Shown here: positions 54,625 to 62,615 of the stretch, one piece after another
How positions within the stretch are numbered: position 1 is the first letter of the stretch
Layout: each line of letters begins with the position of its first letter
Assembly (NCBI RefSeq): GCF_030296775.1
Contig: NZ_AP027742.1
Span: forward strand, 1,054,001-1,118,000
From: Claveliimonas bilis
GTDB lineage: Bacteria > Bacillota > Clostridia > Lachnospirales > Lachnospiraceae
Length of the DNA stretch: 64,000 nucleotides
Direction: 5' to 3'
The notes under the pieces: generated by a model
The model's database searches: none
What the model was told of the DNA's origin: nothing
Seen by the model: only the letters and a program-made list of their open reading frames with translations
Position numbers and translations under genes: made by a program

Positions 54625-56010
54625 CCACAATTAAGGCGGTGTGAAACTTTTTCTGTAAATATGTCATCAAAGGTTCTTCTATGATAAAATCTAATTCATA
54701 GGAGGGCCTTTTATTATGGCAAAACAGAAGAAACCTGTCCATCGAGTACAAATGACAGAAGGGAAACGTAACATTATCCATCAGCTACTGGAAGAATACG
54801 ATATTCAGACAGCCGAAGATATTCAGGATGCTCTCAAGGATTTACTTGGCGGAACAATCAAAGAAATGATGGAAGCAGAAATGGAGGATCATCTTGGGTA
54901 CGAAAAATCTGAGCGTTCAGATAATGATGATTACCGGAATGGTTACAAACGTAAACGTATAAACAGCAGCTATGGCTCTATGGAGATTGAGGTTCCACAG
55001 GACCGCAAATCAACTTTCCAGCCACAGGTGGTCAAAAAGCGCCAGAAAGATATCTCTGATATCGATCAGAAGATCATATCCATGTATGCCAAAGGAATGA
55101 CAACCAGACAGATTTCTGAAACCATAGAGGATATTTATGGTTTTGAAACTTCAGAGGGTTTTATCTCTGATGTGACGGATAAAATCCTTCCACAGATAGA
55201 GGACTGGCAGAACCGCCCTCTGGATGAAGTATATCCAATCCTCTTTATCGATGCGATCCACTATTCAGTCCGGGATAATGGAGTGATCCGCAAACTGGCG
55301 GCATATGTGATCTTAGGGATCAATACGGAAGGAAAGAAGGAAGTTCTTACCATTCAGGTTGGAGATAACGAAAGCTCTAAATACTGGCTGTCCGTTCTGA
55401 ATGAGCTGAAAAACCGCGGTGTAAAAGATATCTTGATTCTCTGTGCTGATGGTCTGACCGGGATCAAAGAAGCCATTGCAGCCTCCTTTCCGAAAACAGA
55501 GTATCAACGCTGTATTGTCCATCAGGTAAGAAACACCCTGAAGTATGTTCCGGATAAAGACAGGAAAGCCTTCGCAACGGATTTGAAAACCATCTATCAG
55601 GCGGCCGACGAAAAGAAAGCCCTGGCAGCCCTTGACCGGGTAACAGAGAAATGGACGCCAAAATACCCGAATTCCATGAAGCGCTGGAAGGATAACTGGG
55701 ATGCGATTTCTCCGATTTTCAAGTTTTCAGCAGCTGTCCGGAAGGTCATATATACGACAAATGCGATAGAATCGTTAAACTCCACCTATCGGAGACTGAA
55801 CCAGCAGAGAAGCGTTTTTCCGAGCGATACGGCGCTGCTGAAAGCCCTATATCTCGCTACCTTCGAAGCCACCAAAAGATGGACTACTACCATCCGGAAC
55901 TGGGGCCAGGTATATGGCGAGCTGAGTATCATGTATGAAGGCAGGCTGCCGGACTAAAAATATTCAGGTTAACGAAGGCGGAAAAGCCGCCTGTTATTGA
56001 CACGCCATCG
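54625..56010 (+). mobile_element. IS256-family insertion (ends approximate)
   Basis: The transposase at 54716-55957 defines it. GGCGGTGTGAAAC (from about 54632) on the left resembles the reverse of the right side near 56003 (GGCGTGTCAATAAC), a possible terminal repeat, but no direct repeat was found. Downstream GGCGG-AAAAG-CCGCC (about 55977-55991) is a small hairpin. The gap 54479-54624 upstream shows no gene. Confidence 0.6.
54716..55957 (+). CDS. IS256-family transposase
   Basis: A 413-residue MULE-type DDE transposase: LLGGTIKEMMEAEMEDHLGYEKSE (in part), then a C-terminal core with FIDAIHYSVRDNG (D), LILCADGLTGIKEAI (D), QRCIVHQVRNTLKYV (family HxxRN block) and TTNAIESLNSTYRRL (E). Length and motifs are complete. 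RBS TAGGAGGGCC. Confidence 0.95.
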   Translation: MAKQKKPVHRVQMTEGKRNIIHQLLEEYDIQTAEDIQDALKDLLGGTIKEMMEAEMEDHLGYEKSERSDNDDYRNGYKRKRINSSYGSMEIEVPQDRKSTFQPQVVKKRQKDISDIDQKIISMYAKGMTTRQISETIEDIYGFETSEGFISDVTDKILPQIEDWQNRPLDEVYPILFIDAIHYSVRDNGVIRKLAAYVILGINTEGKKEVLTIQVGDNESSKYWLSVLNELKNRGVKDILILCADGLTGIKEAIAASFPKTEYQRCIVHQVRNTLKYVPDKDRKAFATDLKTIYQAADEKKALAALDRVTEKWTPKYPNSMKRWKDNWDAISPIFKFSAAVRKVIYTTNAIESLNSTYRRLNQQRSVFPSDTALLKALYLATFEATKRWTTTIRNWGQVYGELSIMYEGRLPD

Positions 56011-56104
56011 GCCAGATGGTATATATAAAACAAAGGTGAAAAGCTTATTTTTTAAGCCTTTCACCCATTCTTATCATAGAAGAATCTTATTTACAGACTT
56101 TTCT

Positions 56105-56389
56105 TCACAGTCTCACAATTAAGTGTATCTCCCTTTTAATATTTAGGTTACTTTTTAATCTTGAGCTCACAAATTTCAACATAGCCTTTACCATAGCGGT
56201 CTGGATCTCGCCTTTCCATTCTTCATCTACCTGCATGCTGACATTGTCGTTTTCGTGATAAAACGGGCGTAAGCACAGCTTGGAGATATAAGCGGCATAA
56301 AAATTTAGAATTTCCTTGATGGATGTTTCATCCCCACTTGACGCTTTACAGATAAGGTCAAAAGAGGGATAACCATAATCTTTTGTCAT
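56105..56389 (-). CDS. HTH_16-domain protein of mobile-element type
   Basis: A 94-residue protein like the small helix-turn-helix regulators (Tn916 Orf8-like) found beside sigma-like genes in conjugative transposons: FDLICKASSGDETSIKEILNFYAAYI. It begins directly after the sigma-like gene's stop codon (TAA-ATG), so the two are translationally coupled. Confidence 0.75.
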   Translation of the reverse strand: MTKDYGYPSFDLICKASSGDETSIKEILNFYAAYISKLCLRPFYHENDNVSMQVDEEWKGEIQTAMVKAMLKFVSSRLKSNLNIKREIHLIVRL

Positions 56390-56815
56390 TTACAATATTT
56401 CCTTTTTACTTAACATCATTTTCAATTTTTCTAAGCCTTTGTTCCGTGTATAGCCAACAGCAGAACGTGATACATGGTACAGCTTGGCAATTTCTTTATC
56501 GCTCATATCATGGAAATAGTAGAGCAGAATAAACGCTCTTTGTTTCTCTGATAATTTGTTCAACGCTGTACTGATTTTTTCATCAGATATTTGAACAGTG
56601 AAATGTAACACCGGGAATGTCGTTGTATCGCAAGAATACTTATCAACATTACCTTGCTCATTCAGCTTTGCTTCACCCATTTCACAAAATAACACTTCCT
56701 GCTTGAAACGTCTGGCAAGCAACTTTCTCTTTTGCTTCAACGTGCCTTTTATGGTTATCATCATTAAAGCGTTGAATTGTAGTCTGATGACTTCTTTAAA
56801 AGAAGATGTCTTCAT
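56390..56815 (-). CDS. Sigma-70-like regulator of mobile-element type
   Basis: A 141-residue protein with a sigma region-4 HTH at its end: LNKLSEKQRAFILLYYFHDMSDKEIAKLYHVSRSAVGYTRNKGLEKL (in overlapping pieces). No region 2 is seen, as in Tn916 Orf7-like proteins that regulate transfer genes or cargo. It lies 15 bases after the ABC exporter stop on the same strand. Confidence 0.8.
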   Translation of the reverse strand: MKTSSFKEVIRLQFNALMMITIKGTLKQKRKLLARRFKQEVLFCEMGEAKLNEQGNVDKYSCDTTTFPVLHFTVQISDEKISTALNKLSEKQRAFILLYYFHDMSDKEIAKLYHVSRSAVGYTRNKGLEKLKMMLSKKEIL

Positions 56816-56830
56816 TCTCTCTGTTGTCCT

Positions 56831-58519
56831 TTATTTCTTTAAATGAAAATATTCTGAAAAACAAGAGGATGTATTATTGATAAGGTGATTAAAACTTCCT
56901 CTTTCTCTAATGTGACCATTTTCCATATAAAAGATTTCATCGTACTTATCCAATAAATTTTGTTCTAAATGATGAGTAATTGTTATGAGTGTTAAATTTT
57001 CCATTTTTAATAATCTGTTTTCAATATCGTATGCTGTCTGCATATCAATAGCAGATGTACCCTCGTCTAATATGAGAATAGGTTTGTTTCTGATCAAAGC
57101 ACGTGCAACTGCAATTCTTTGTTTTTGTCCACCAGATAGATTAGAGCCATTTTCTCCGACCCGATATTGCAAGCCGGTTGGAAGCTCAGATATAAATTCG
57201 GTCAATCCGCTGTCCTCTATAACTTTTTCAACTTGTTCCTCTGGATAATGTTCATGCAAACAGATATTGTCATATATAGTTTCGTCAAACATATAGATAT
57301 TCTGATGAATGATTGATGACAGCTGAACCACACTATCCTTATCCAGCGTATGAAATTCCGTATCATCATATAAAATTTTGCCTTTGTATGTGGAGTAATA
57401 GCCGGATAAAAGTTTGATCAGTGTACTTTTTCCGCAACCGCTTTTCCCAACAATAACGTATTTCTTACCTTTTTCAATAAGGCAGTCTATTCCGCTTACT
57501 ATATCTGTTGTTCCATCATAGGAAAAGGACAAATCTTTTGCATTTATATGAGATTGATATGTGGCTATACTTTCTTTTTGGGGCAGAGATATGGAATGTT
57601 TCGATATAATTTCCAGCTTTTCTGCAATAGGGTGGACGCTTTTCATCTTAGGAATATTTGTAAATATCATAATAAGTGGATTTGCCAGATTACTGCTCAC
57701 TTGTACCATTCCTAATAAAGTTCCCACAGTTATACGTCCTGCAATAATAAAGTAAGCAGATAAAAATAGAACCACAATTTGAACCATAAGGGCCAGGAAA
57801 GCAGAAAGCCCTTCGTTTAGTGCAAGTAATCTGTCAACGCTATATTTAGATTTGATCGTTTCGGTATTTGCCTTATCAAATCGTTGTATTACGGTTTTTG
57901 ACATAGAATATGATTTAATGATTTCAAAACCAGACAGAATATCTTTTAAACTGACTGTGAAGTCTGCCAGCTTTGAAGAAAACTGATTCTGTCTTTTCTC
58001 CAGTGTTCCACCCAGCAGACTTGGTACAAGGAACATAACTGCAATCGCTGCTATTACGCAAACTGTAACAATGATGTCAAAATAAATCATCAATATGAAA
58101 GATGATATAAAGATAACGGTGTATTGGACTACTTCAAACAATGGGAGTAAAAAATTGTCCTCCAGCATTTTCACATCATTTGTAACGACAGATATATAAT
58201 CAGCGGTATTCTTCTTTTCAAAATCTTCTATACTGTGATTGATTGTTCCTAGAAAAACATCTGAACGGATTTGAAGCATAATCTTACAAATCACTTTTTT
58301 GCTCAGTAACGATTGGAGATAAAGAGAAAATCCCAACACTACAAAATAGATAATCGAAAATATAACCATTCTTATAAATTGCTGGATATTTTTATCCATA
58401 GCGATATCCAATAGTTGCTGAAGCAGGACAGCCATAAAAACATACCCCAGAGAAGAGACTACGCTGGTTAAAATCGTTAAGATAAATAAGAACTTGCTTT
58501 TCTTAATATAGATACTCAT
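56831..58519 (-). CDS. ABC exporter (fused TM and ATPase)
   Basis: A 563-residue half-transporter: TM domain with about six helices (about 10-320) and an ATPase with Walker A VGKSGCGKSTLIKLL, signature NLSGGQKQRIAVARAL, Walker B ILILDEGTSAIDM and ITHHLEQ. As a homodimer it could export a toxic compound or peptide. The ATG at 58519 follows AAAAAGGAGGAAATT; the frame extends upstream into the tetR gene but without an RBS. It is under the adjacent TetR. Confidence 0.9.
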   Translation of the reverse strand: MSIYIKKSKFLFILTILTSVVSSLGYVFMAVLLQQLLDIAMDKNIQQFIRMVIFSIIYFVVLGFSLYLQSLLSKKVICKIMLQIRSDVFLGTINHSIEDFEKKNTADYISVVTNDVKMLEDNFLLPLFEVVQYTVIFISSFILMIYFDIIVTVCVIAAIAVMFLVPSLLGGTLEKRQNQFSSKLADFTVSLKDILSGFEIIKSYSMSKTVIQRFDKANTETIKSKYSVDRLLALNEGLSAFLALMVQIVVLFLSAYFIIAGRITVGTLLGMVQVSSNLANPLIMIFTNIPKMKSVHPIAEKLEIISKHSISLPQKESIATYQSHINAKDLSFSYDGTTDIVSGIDCLIEKGKKYVIVGKSGCGKSTLIKLLSGYYSTYKGKILYDDTEFHTLDKDSVVQLSSIIHQNIYMFDETIYDNICLHEHYPEEQVEKVIEDSGLTEFISELPTGLQYRVGENGSNLSGGQKQRIAVARALIRNKPILILDEGTSAIDMQTAYDIENRLLKMENLTLITITHHLEQNLLDKYDEIFYMENGHIRERGSFNHLINNTSSCFSEYFHLKK

Positions 58520-58534
58520 AATTTCCTCCTTTTT

Positions 58535-58551
58535 ATACATGTTACATGTAT
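58535..58551 (-). promoter_or_regulatory. TetR-type operator before the ABC exporter
   Basis: ATACATGTTACATGTAT is a palindrome with 7-bp arms and a 3-base centre, between the tetR stop and the exporter RBS. Confidence 0.65.
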
Positions 58552-58605
58552 GTATATTATTAAAAATAAAATTGCCTTTCGACAATCTTATTTTCATGTG
58601 CAGCG

Positions 58606-59229
58606 CTAAGCGTTTTCTTTGCATAGCTTGACAATTTCATCATCAATTACCGGAAGTCCCAGATTATCCATGATCGATTTGATCATTAAAAATTTCTGCC
58701 ATGCTTCATCATCAGTCATGGGATATATCGTAGGTATCGACCAGAAATTCGTTAAAAGAACAAATAAATCTGCTAATAATTTTGGCTGTGCTGATTTAAT
58801 AGAACCGTCCTGTATTCCTTCCTCGATCAGTTCTTGATACATAGGTGCCAGTTCCTGATTACTTTCAATCAGCTTTTTTAGAAAAGCTGGACTTCCCATA
58901 AGCTGCATGGATGCCATACTTAACTGATGATGCTCTGTTTTATCAAAAGCTGTTTTTAATACGAACTTCAACTTTTCTAATCCGTTCAGTTCTTTGTGGT
59001 TTTTTGCTTTCTCAAAGGGGTTACTCTCATAAAAAAGTTTTTCGCATAAAGCATCAAATACTTCTTCCTTTGATTTGAAATGATGATAAAAAGCTCCTCT
59101 CGTCAGTCCGCCCATTTCGCTTATAATATCTAATACAGTTGTTTCTTCATACCCTTTTTCTAAAAATAATTTTAAAGAAGCGTCCAATATTTTTTGAACT
59201 GTTTCTTCTGGATACTTATTACGCGGCAA
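58606..59229 (-). CDS. TetR-family regulator of the ABC exporter
   Basis: A 207-residue TetR protein: PRNKYPEETVQKILDASLKLF, then the HTH (TTVLDIISEMGGLTRGAFYHHF). Family members usually start MPRNKYPEE, which supports the TTG at 59229 after GGGGGTGAG over the ATG at 59247. Palindromes containing CATG halves lie before this gene and before the exporter. Effector unknown. Confidence 0.88.
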   Translation of the reverse strand: MPRNKYPEETVQKILDASLKLFLEKGYEETTVLDIISEMGGLTRGAFYHHFKSKEEVFDALCEKLFYESNPFEKAKNHKELNGLEKLKFVLKTAFDKTEHHQLSMASMQLMGSPAFLKKLIESNQELAPMYQELIEEGIQDGSIKSAQPKLLADLFVLLTNFWSIPTIYPMTDDEAWQKFLMIKSIMDNLGLPVIDDEIVKLCKENA

Positions 59230-59269
59230 AAGCTCACCCCCATACATACACTTTGCACGTATATAGTAT

Positions 59270-59291
59270 CATGCAATCTGCATGTATGTCA
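59270..59291 (-). promoter_or_regulatory. tetR promoter with operator
   Basis: On the minus strand TTGACA (complement of 59286-59291) is followed 18 bases later by TACTAT. CATGCAATCTGCATG (59270-59284) is a 6-bp-arm palindrome inside the spacer, so TetR binding would block its own promoter. Confidence 0.65.
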
Positions 59292-59516
59292 ATGAGGTTG
59301 TTTTTTGAAAATAGATTATTTTCATTGAAAAAGTTATTGACAAACTGGAAGACATACAAAACCGAACCATGGCGTTTTATAGATTTGGCTATGGCAGAGC
59401 AGCGCCGGATATGCTATACTTCAAACGTTATATCAAGACTACTTAAAGTGGAAAGAATTGAATCGTAATACAAAGTTAACATTATCAAGAAAGAGGACTT
59501 AAGGAGAAACGCGAAC
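59292..59516 (+). other. Intergenic region before the second phosphatase stub
   Basis: Nothing definite is recognised. A short frame ends with RICYTSNVISRLLKVERIES and may be debris. A good RBS (TTAAGGAGAAACGC) precedes the stub at 59517. Confidence 0.4.
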
Positions 59517-59552
59517 ATGATAAAAATACTATTCATCTGCCACGGAAAGTGA
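59517..59552 (+). pseudogene. 5' stub of a LMW protein-tyrosine phosphatase gene, copy 2
   Basis: ATG then IKILFICHGK and a stop. The first 30 bases match the stub at 52653 except at two positions. Homology to LMW-PTP ends inside the CHG(N)ICR loop, followed at once by sequence typical of an element end. Confidence 0.65.
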
Positions 59553-59630
59553 CGTAAATAGTGCTGAAAACCTTTGAAAATCAAGGATTTTTTCGAAATC
59601 CGACCTGAATTTACGACACTTTTACGACAG
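59553..59630 (+). repeat. Possible integrated-element end with 11-bp spaced repeats
   Basis: After the stub come a CCTTTGA-AAA-TCAAGG hairpin followed by a T6 run (about 59570-59592) and two copies of TTTACGACA (59610-59618 and 59621-59629), 11 bases apart. ACGTAAATAGTG at 59551 is an inverted relative. Helically phased repeats of this kind are common arm-binding sites near element ends; no integrase gene is in view. Confidence 0.5.
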
Positions 59631-59676
59631 ATGAAGTCAAGCTATGATAAATACGTTGTGAAAGAGGTCAAATACG

Positions 59677-60045
59677 ATGGAAGAAAGAATTACGAAGAAT
59701 GGAATTGATTATGTGCTGATTGGAGATTATTACATACCGGATTTGATGTTGCCGGAGGAGGAACGTCCTATCGGGAAATATGGGCGTATGCACAGAGAAT
59801 ATCTGAGAGAGAATAAGCCGATGTTATTTAATGATTTAGTGCTGAGTTGCCAGCTCTGGACTTACCTTGCGGATATAGACGAGCAGGCACAGGACAAATT
59901 GCAGGTCATCATTAGTCAGATGCAAAAAGCTGAGTCTGTAACGGAGAAATTGAAAGTGGATAACCAATGGGAATGGATTCAGAGAATGGGCAGCATCCAC
60001 AATCGTGCAGAAGAAATTATATTGAATGAAATGATATATGTCTGA
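59677..60045 (+). CDS. tnpV: TnpV-type transposon-encoded protein
   Basis: A 122-residue protein matching TnpV of clostridial mobilizable transposons: GIDYVLIGDYYIPDLMLPEEE (in part), PIGKYGRMHREYLRENKP, then a helical C-terminus ending NRAEEIILNEMIYV. Its function is not established, but it marks a mobile element. RBS AAAGAGG. A terminator follows. Confidence 0.88.
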   Translation: MEERITKNGIDYVLIGDYYIPDLMLPEEERPIGKYGRMHREYLRENKPMLFNDLVLSCQLWTYLADIDEQAQDKLQVIISQMQKAESVTEKLKVDNQWEWIQRMGSIHNRAEEIILNEMIYV

Positions 60046-60047
60046 TT

Positions 60048-60077
60048 AAAAACGGGGTAGGCAACTACTCCGTTTTT
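60048..60077 (+). terminator. Terminator after tnpV
   Basis: AAAAACGGGGTAG and CTACTCCGTTTTT form a 13-bp stem (one G-T pair) around GCAA (60048-60077). Confidence 0.9.
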
Positions 60078-60080
60078 ACA

Positions 60081-60109
60081 TTGTATGAATTAAAAAAAGG
60101 CAGTATAAT
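60081..60109 (+). promoter_or_regulatory. Candidate promoter of the RloC-like gene
   Basis: TTGTAT (60081-60086), 17 bases and TATAAT (60104-60109), 43 bases before the start codon. Confidence 0.55.
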
Positions 60110-60152
60110 TGTCATAAAGAATACTGTAAATATATGATGTGGAGATAAGAAT

Positions 60153-62336
60153 ATGATTAACAAAATACATATAGAGAACGTTGCGACTTATGTTTCTGGC
60201 GTGGAATTCTATCCTAAAAAGATTAGTTTTATTTACGGAGCAAATGGGACTGGCAAATCTACGCTGTCAAAAGTGTTAAATAATGAGATATCTTCTCCTA
60301 TGTGTAGTGTCACATGGGATTCTGACACGAAAGAAGATATCGTTGTATATAACAGAGATTTTGTTGAAAAGAATTTCCAGACTGACACAAAATTAAAGGG
60401 GATTTTTTCTTTGGGTGAAGAGTCTATCGAAGTTCAAAAGGAAATCGAGGAAAAACGAAAAAAGATAGATGAAGTTGAAGATGAAAAGATCAAGGCACAA
60501 AATAGCATAAATAGAATCAATAGTGAGCAAGCTGATTTGAGGAATGCAATTGAACAGAAATGCTGGAATGTACAAAAAATGTATGGTGCAGAATTTGCGG
60601 ATGCGTTGATTGGTTTTCGTAATAAAACAAAATCATTTTGTGATCAGTGTATAAAATGTTCAAGTACACTGGTAAAAGAAAATGTACTGTCGCTTGAAGA
60701 GTTAAGAATTATGTATCAAGCCGCTTTTTCAAAAGAGGCATCAAAAGATGATAAATACAAGAGCTTGCCGATTTCTGAAATAAATGCATTGGACACAAAT
60801 GAGCTGTTAGGTACAGTCATTGTTGGAAAAAGTGACACGCCTATAGGAACTTTTATTGAATATTTAAAAGCAAGTGATTGGGTAAAAACAGGTGTTGGGT
60901 ATGCAAGGAAAGTTCCAGGAAAATGTCCATATTGTCAGCAAAGTTTACCACAGAACATACAAGAGGACATAGAGGCATATTTTGATAAAAAATATGAAGA
61001 TAATAAGGCTGATTTAGACGGTTATGAGAAGGCGTATAGTTCAATGGTGCTTAAAGTAAAAACAGTCATTCAAGAAATTGAAAGTAAAAGATATGCCTAT
61101 GTTGATTATGCAGAATTTGATGAAAAAAAGACTGTTCTCATATCAAAACTTGAGAAAAACCAGCAGATTATTCAATCTAAAGTAAAATTCTTGTCAGAGG
61201 TTGTTGAGATAGAATCGGTTATTTCTATAGCCTCTGAGCTGGTAGAATTGATTGACCAATTTAATGCAAAGATTGAAAAGAATAATGAACTGGTTGAAAA
61301 TCAGGGACGGGCAAGGAATGAATGTAAGGACAGATTATGGGATTTTTTAACACTCCAATGTATCGAAGATATTGAAAAATTTCTTAAAGAATTTGGAGGG
61401 AGAGAAAAAGGAAAGAAACGTATTCTTGAGCAGAAAAAGCAGCGAGAAGATCTAATAAAGAGTTTAAAAGCTGAGATTGAGACTAAAGAAGCATCTCTTA
61501 CAAGCGTTAGACCTACTGTTGATGCAATAAATCATTTGCTTAAAGAATTTGGGTTTAATGGTTTTCTGCTTGAAGTCAATGAAGAAAAAACAGGTACTTA
61601 CAAAATTGTACGTCCATCTGGAGAAGATGCCAGCAAAACACTGAGCGAAGGAGAGAACAATTTTATTTCCTTTTTATATTTCTATCATCTTTGTTTTGGA
61701 AGTCAAAAAAAGACAGGGTTAACATCAAAGAAAATCTTAGTAATCGATGATCCGATTTCAAGCATGGATAGTAATGTATTGTTTATTGTTTCTACACTGG
61801 TTAAGAATGTAATTAAAAATTGTAAGGAAAATGAGAAAGGAATAAATCAAGTCATCATTTTAACCCATAATGTTTATTTTCATAAAGAAATTACATTCTG
61901 GGGAAATAAGGATGCATTACCTTCTACGCAGACTCGATACTATATTTTGAGAAAAGTAGCAGAAGAAACAACGATTCAAGAATATGAAACCAATCCGATA
62001 AAAACTTCGTATGAATTATTGTGGAAAGAATTGAAAAATGCGAATGTCGGGTCGGCTAATATGCTTATGAATGTTATGCGACGCATTTTAGAACATTATT
62101 TCATGATTATCGGTGGGATTGATTACGAGAAATGTATCAATCAAATTGAAGGTACAGATAAAATAATTTGTAAGGCGTTGGTTTCTTTTATAAATGATGG
62201 TTCACATTCTGTGTTTGAAGATTTAATTTTTACTCCGGACGATGGAGATATAGAAAATTATAAAAGAGTATTTAAATTGGTATTTGAAAAATTAGGTCAT
62301 ATCGACCATTACAATATGATGATGAATAAAATTTAA
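60153..62336 (+). CDS. RloC/PrrC-like AAA ATPase, candidate anticodon nuclease
   Basis: A 727-residue AAA_13-type ATPase. Walker A is FIYGANGTGKSTLSKVL (about 26-42), followed by VVYNRDFVEKNF typical of this family. A long coiled coil (about 95-130 and 270-440) contains a zinc-hook-like CPYCQQSLP (about residue 258). The ABC-type signature LSEGENNFISF and Walker B ILVIDDPISSMDSN follow. The C-terminus has RRILE (R-x3-E) and, 38 residues later, NDGSHS, matching the Arg-Glu-His arrangement of PrrC/RloC tRNA nucleases. It probably disables translation on phage infection. RBS TGGAGATAAG. AT-rich. Confidence 0.85.
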   Translation: MINKIHIENVATYVSGVEFYPKKISFIYGANGTGKSTLSKVLNNEISSPMCSVTWDSDTKEDIVVYNRDFVEKNFQTDTKLKGIFSLGEESIEVQKEIEEKRKKIDEVEDEKIKAQNSINRINSEQADLRNAIEQKCWNVQKMYGAEFADALIGFRNKTKSFCDQCIKCSSTLVKENVLSLEELRIMYQAAFSKEASKDDKYKSLPISEINALDTNELLGTVIVGKSDTPIGTFIEYLKASDWVKTGVGYARKVPGKCPYCQQSLPQNIQEDIEAYFDKKYEDNKADLDGYEKAYSSMVLKVKTVIQEIESKRYAYVDYAEFDEKKTVLISKLEKNQQIIQSKVKFLSEVVEIESVISIASELVELIDQFNAKIEKNNELVENQGRARNECKDRLWDFLTLQCIEDIEKFLKEFGGREKGKKRILEQKKQREDLIKSLKAEIETKEASLTSVRPTVDAINHLLKEFGFNGFLLEVNEEKTGTYKIVRPSGEDASKTLSEGENNFISFLYFYHLCFGSQKKTGLTSKKILVIDDPISSMDSNVLFIVSTLVKNVIKNCKENEKGINQVIILTHNVYFHKEITFWGNKDALPSTQTRYYILRKVAEETTIQEYETNPIKTSYELLWKELKNANVGSANMLMNVMRRILEHYFMIIGGIDYEKCINQIEGTDKIICKALVSFINDGSHSVFEDLIFTPDDGDIENYKRVFKLVFEKLGHIDHYNMMMNKI

Positions 62337-62426
62337 ATTGGCAATTTATTCGATAACATAGTGGCATGATTCGCTTAGACAAAGATGAATAGGAAGAGGT
62401 AATGAAAGCTACGAAATGATTGACAC

Positions 62427-62471
62427 TGCAGTACATACCTGTTACACTTCGTGTAACAGGTATGTACTGCA
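62427..62471. repeat. Perfect 21-bp hairpin upstream of AbiF module 2
   Basis: The arms 62427-62447 and 62451-62471 (each containing GTACATACCTGTTACAC or its complement) are fully complementary around a 3-base loop. In module 1 only the left arm survives (48765-48785). No T-run follows. Confidence 0.88.
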
Positions 62472-62512
62472 AGAAATAGTGGGAGCTTGTATTCTTTTTT
62501 GAAAAAGGAATC

Positions 62513-62540
62513 TTGACAGCCGCAATAAAAGTTGTATAAT
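62513..62540 (+). promoter_or_regulatory. Promoter of AbiF module 2
   Basis: TTGACA (62513-62518), a 16-base spacer and TATAAT (62535-62540), the same architecture as module 1. Confidence 0.85.
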
Positions 62541-62546
62541 GATAGT

Positions 62547-62599
62547 AACAGAACCCACCACGCCTCTGATTTTCATGCGCAACCCGGTGGGACTTTTTC
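62547..62599 (+). ncRNA. Short hairpin RNA before abiF, copy 2
   Basis: Identical to copy 1 across the whole hairpin: CCCACC (62554-62559) pairs with GGTGGG (62586-62591), then ACTTTTTC. Identity runs on through the RBS into the first codons of abiF, to about 62633. Confidence 0.7.
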
Positions 62600-62615
62600 A
62601 TTTATGGGGTGTTTT

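Noticed and set aside
62532-62615. Upstream extension of the second AbiF protein through the hairpin RNA
   Set aside because: Module 1 does not conserve this extension in frame, and the RBS GGGGTG fits the later start.
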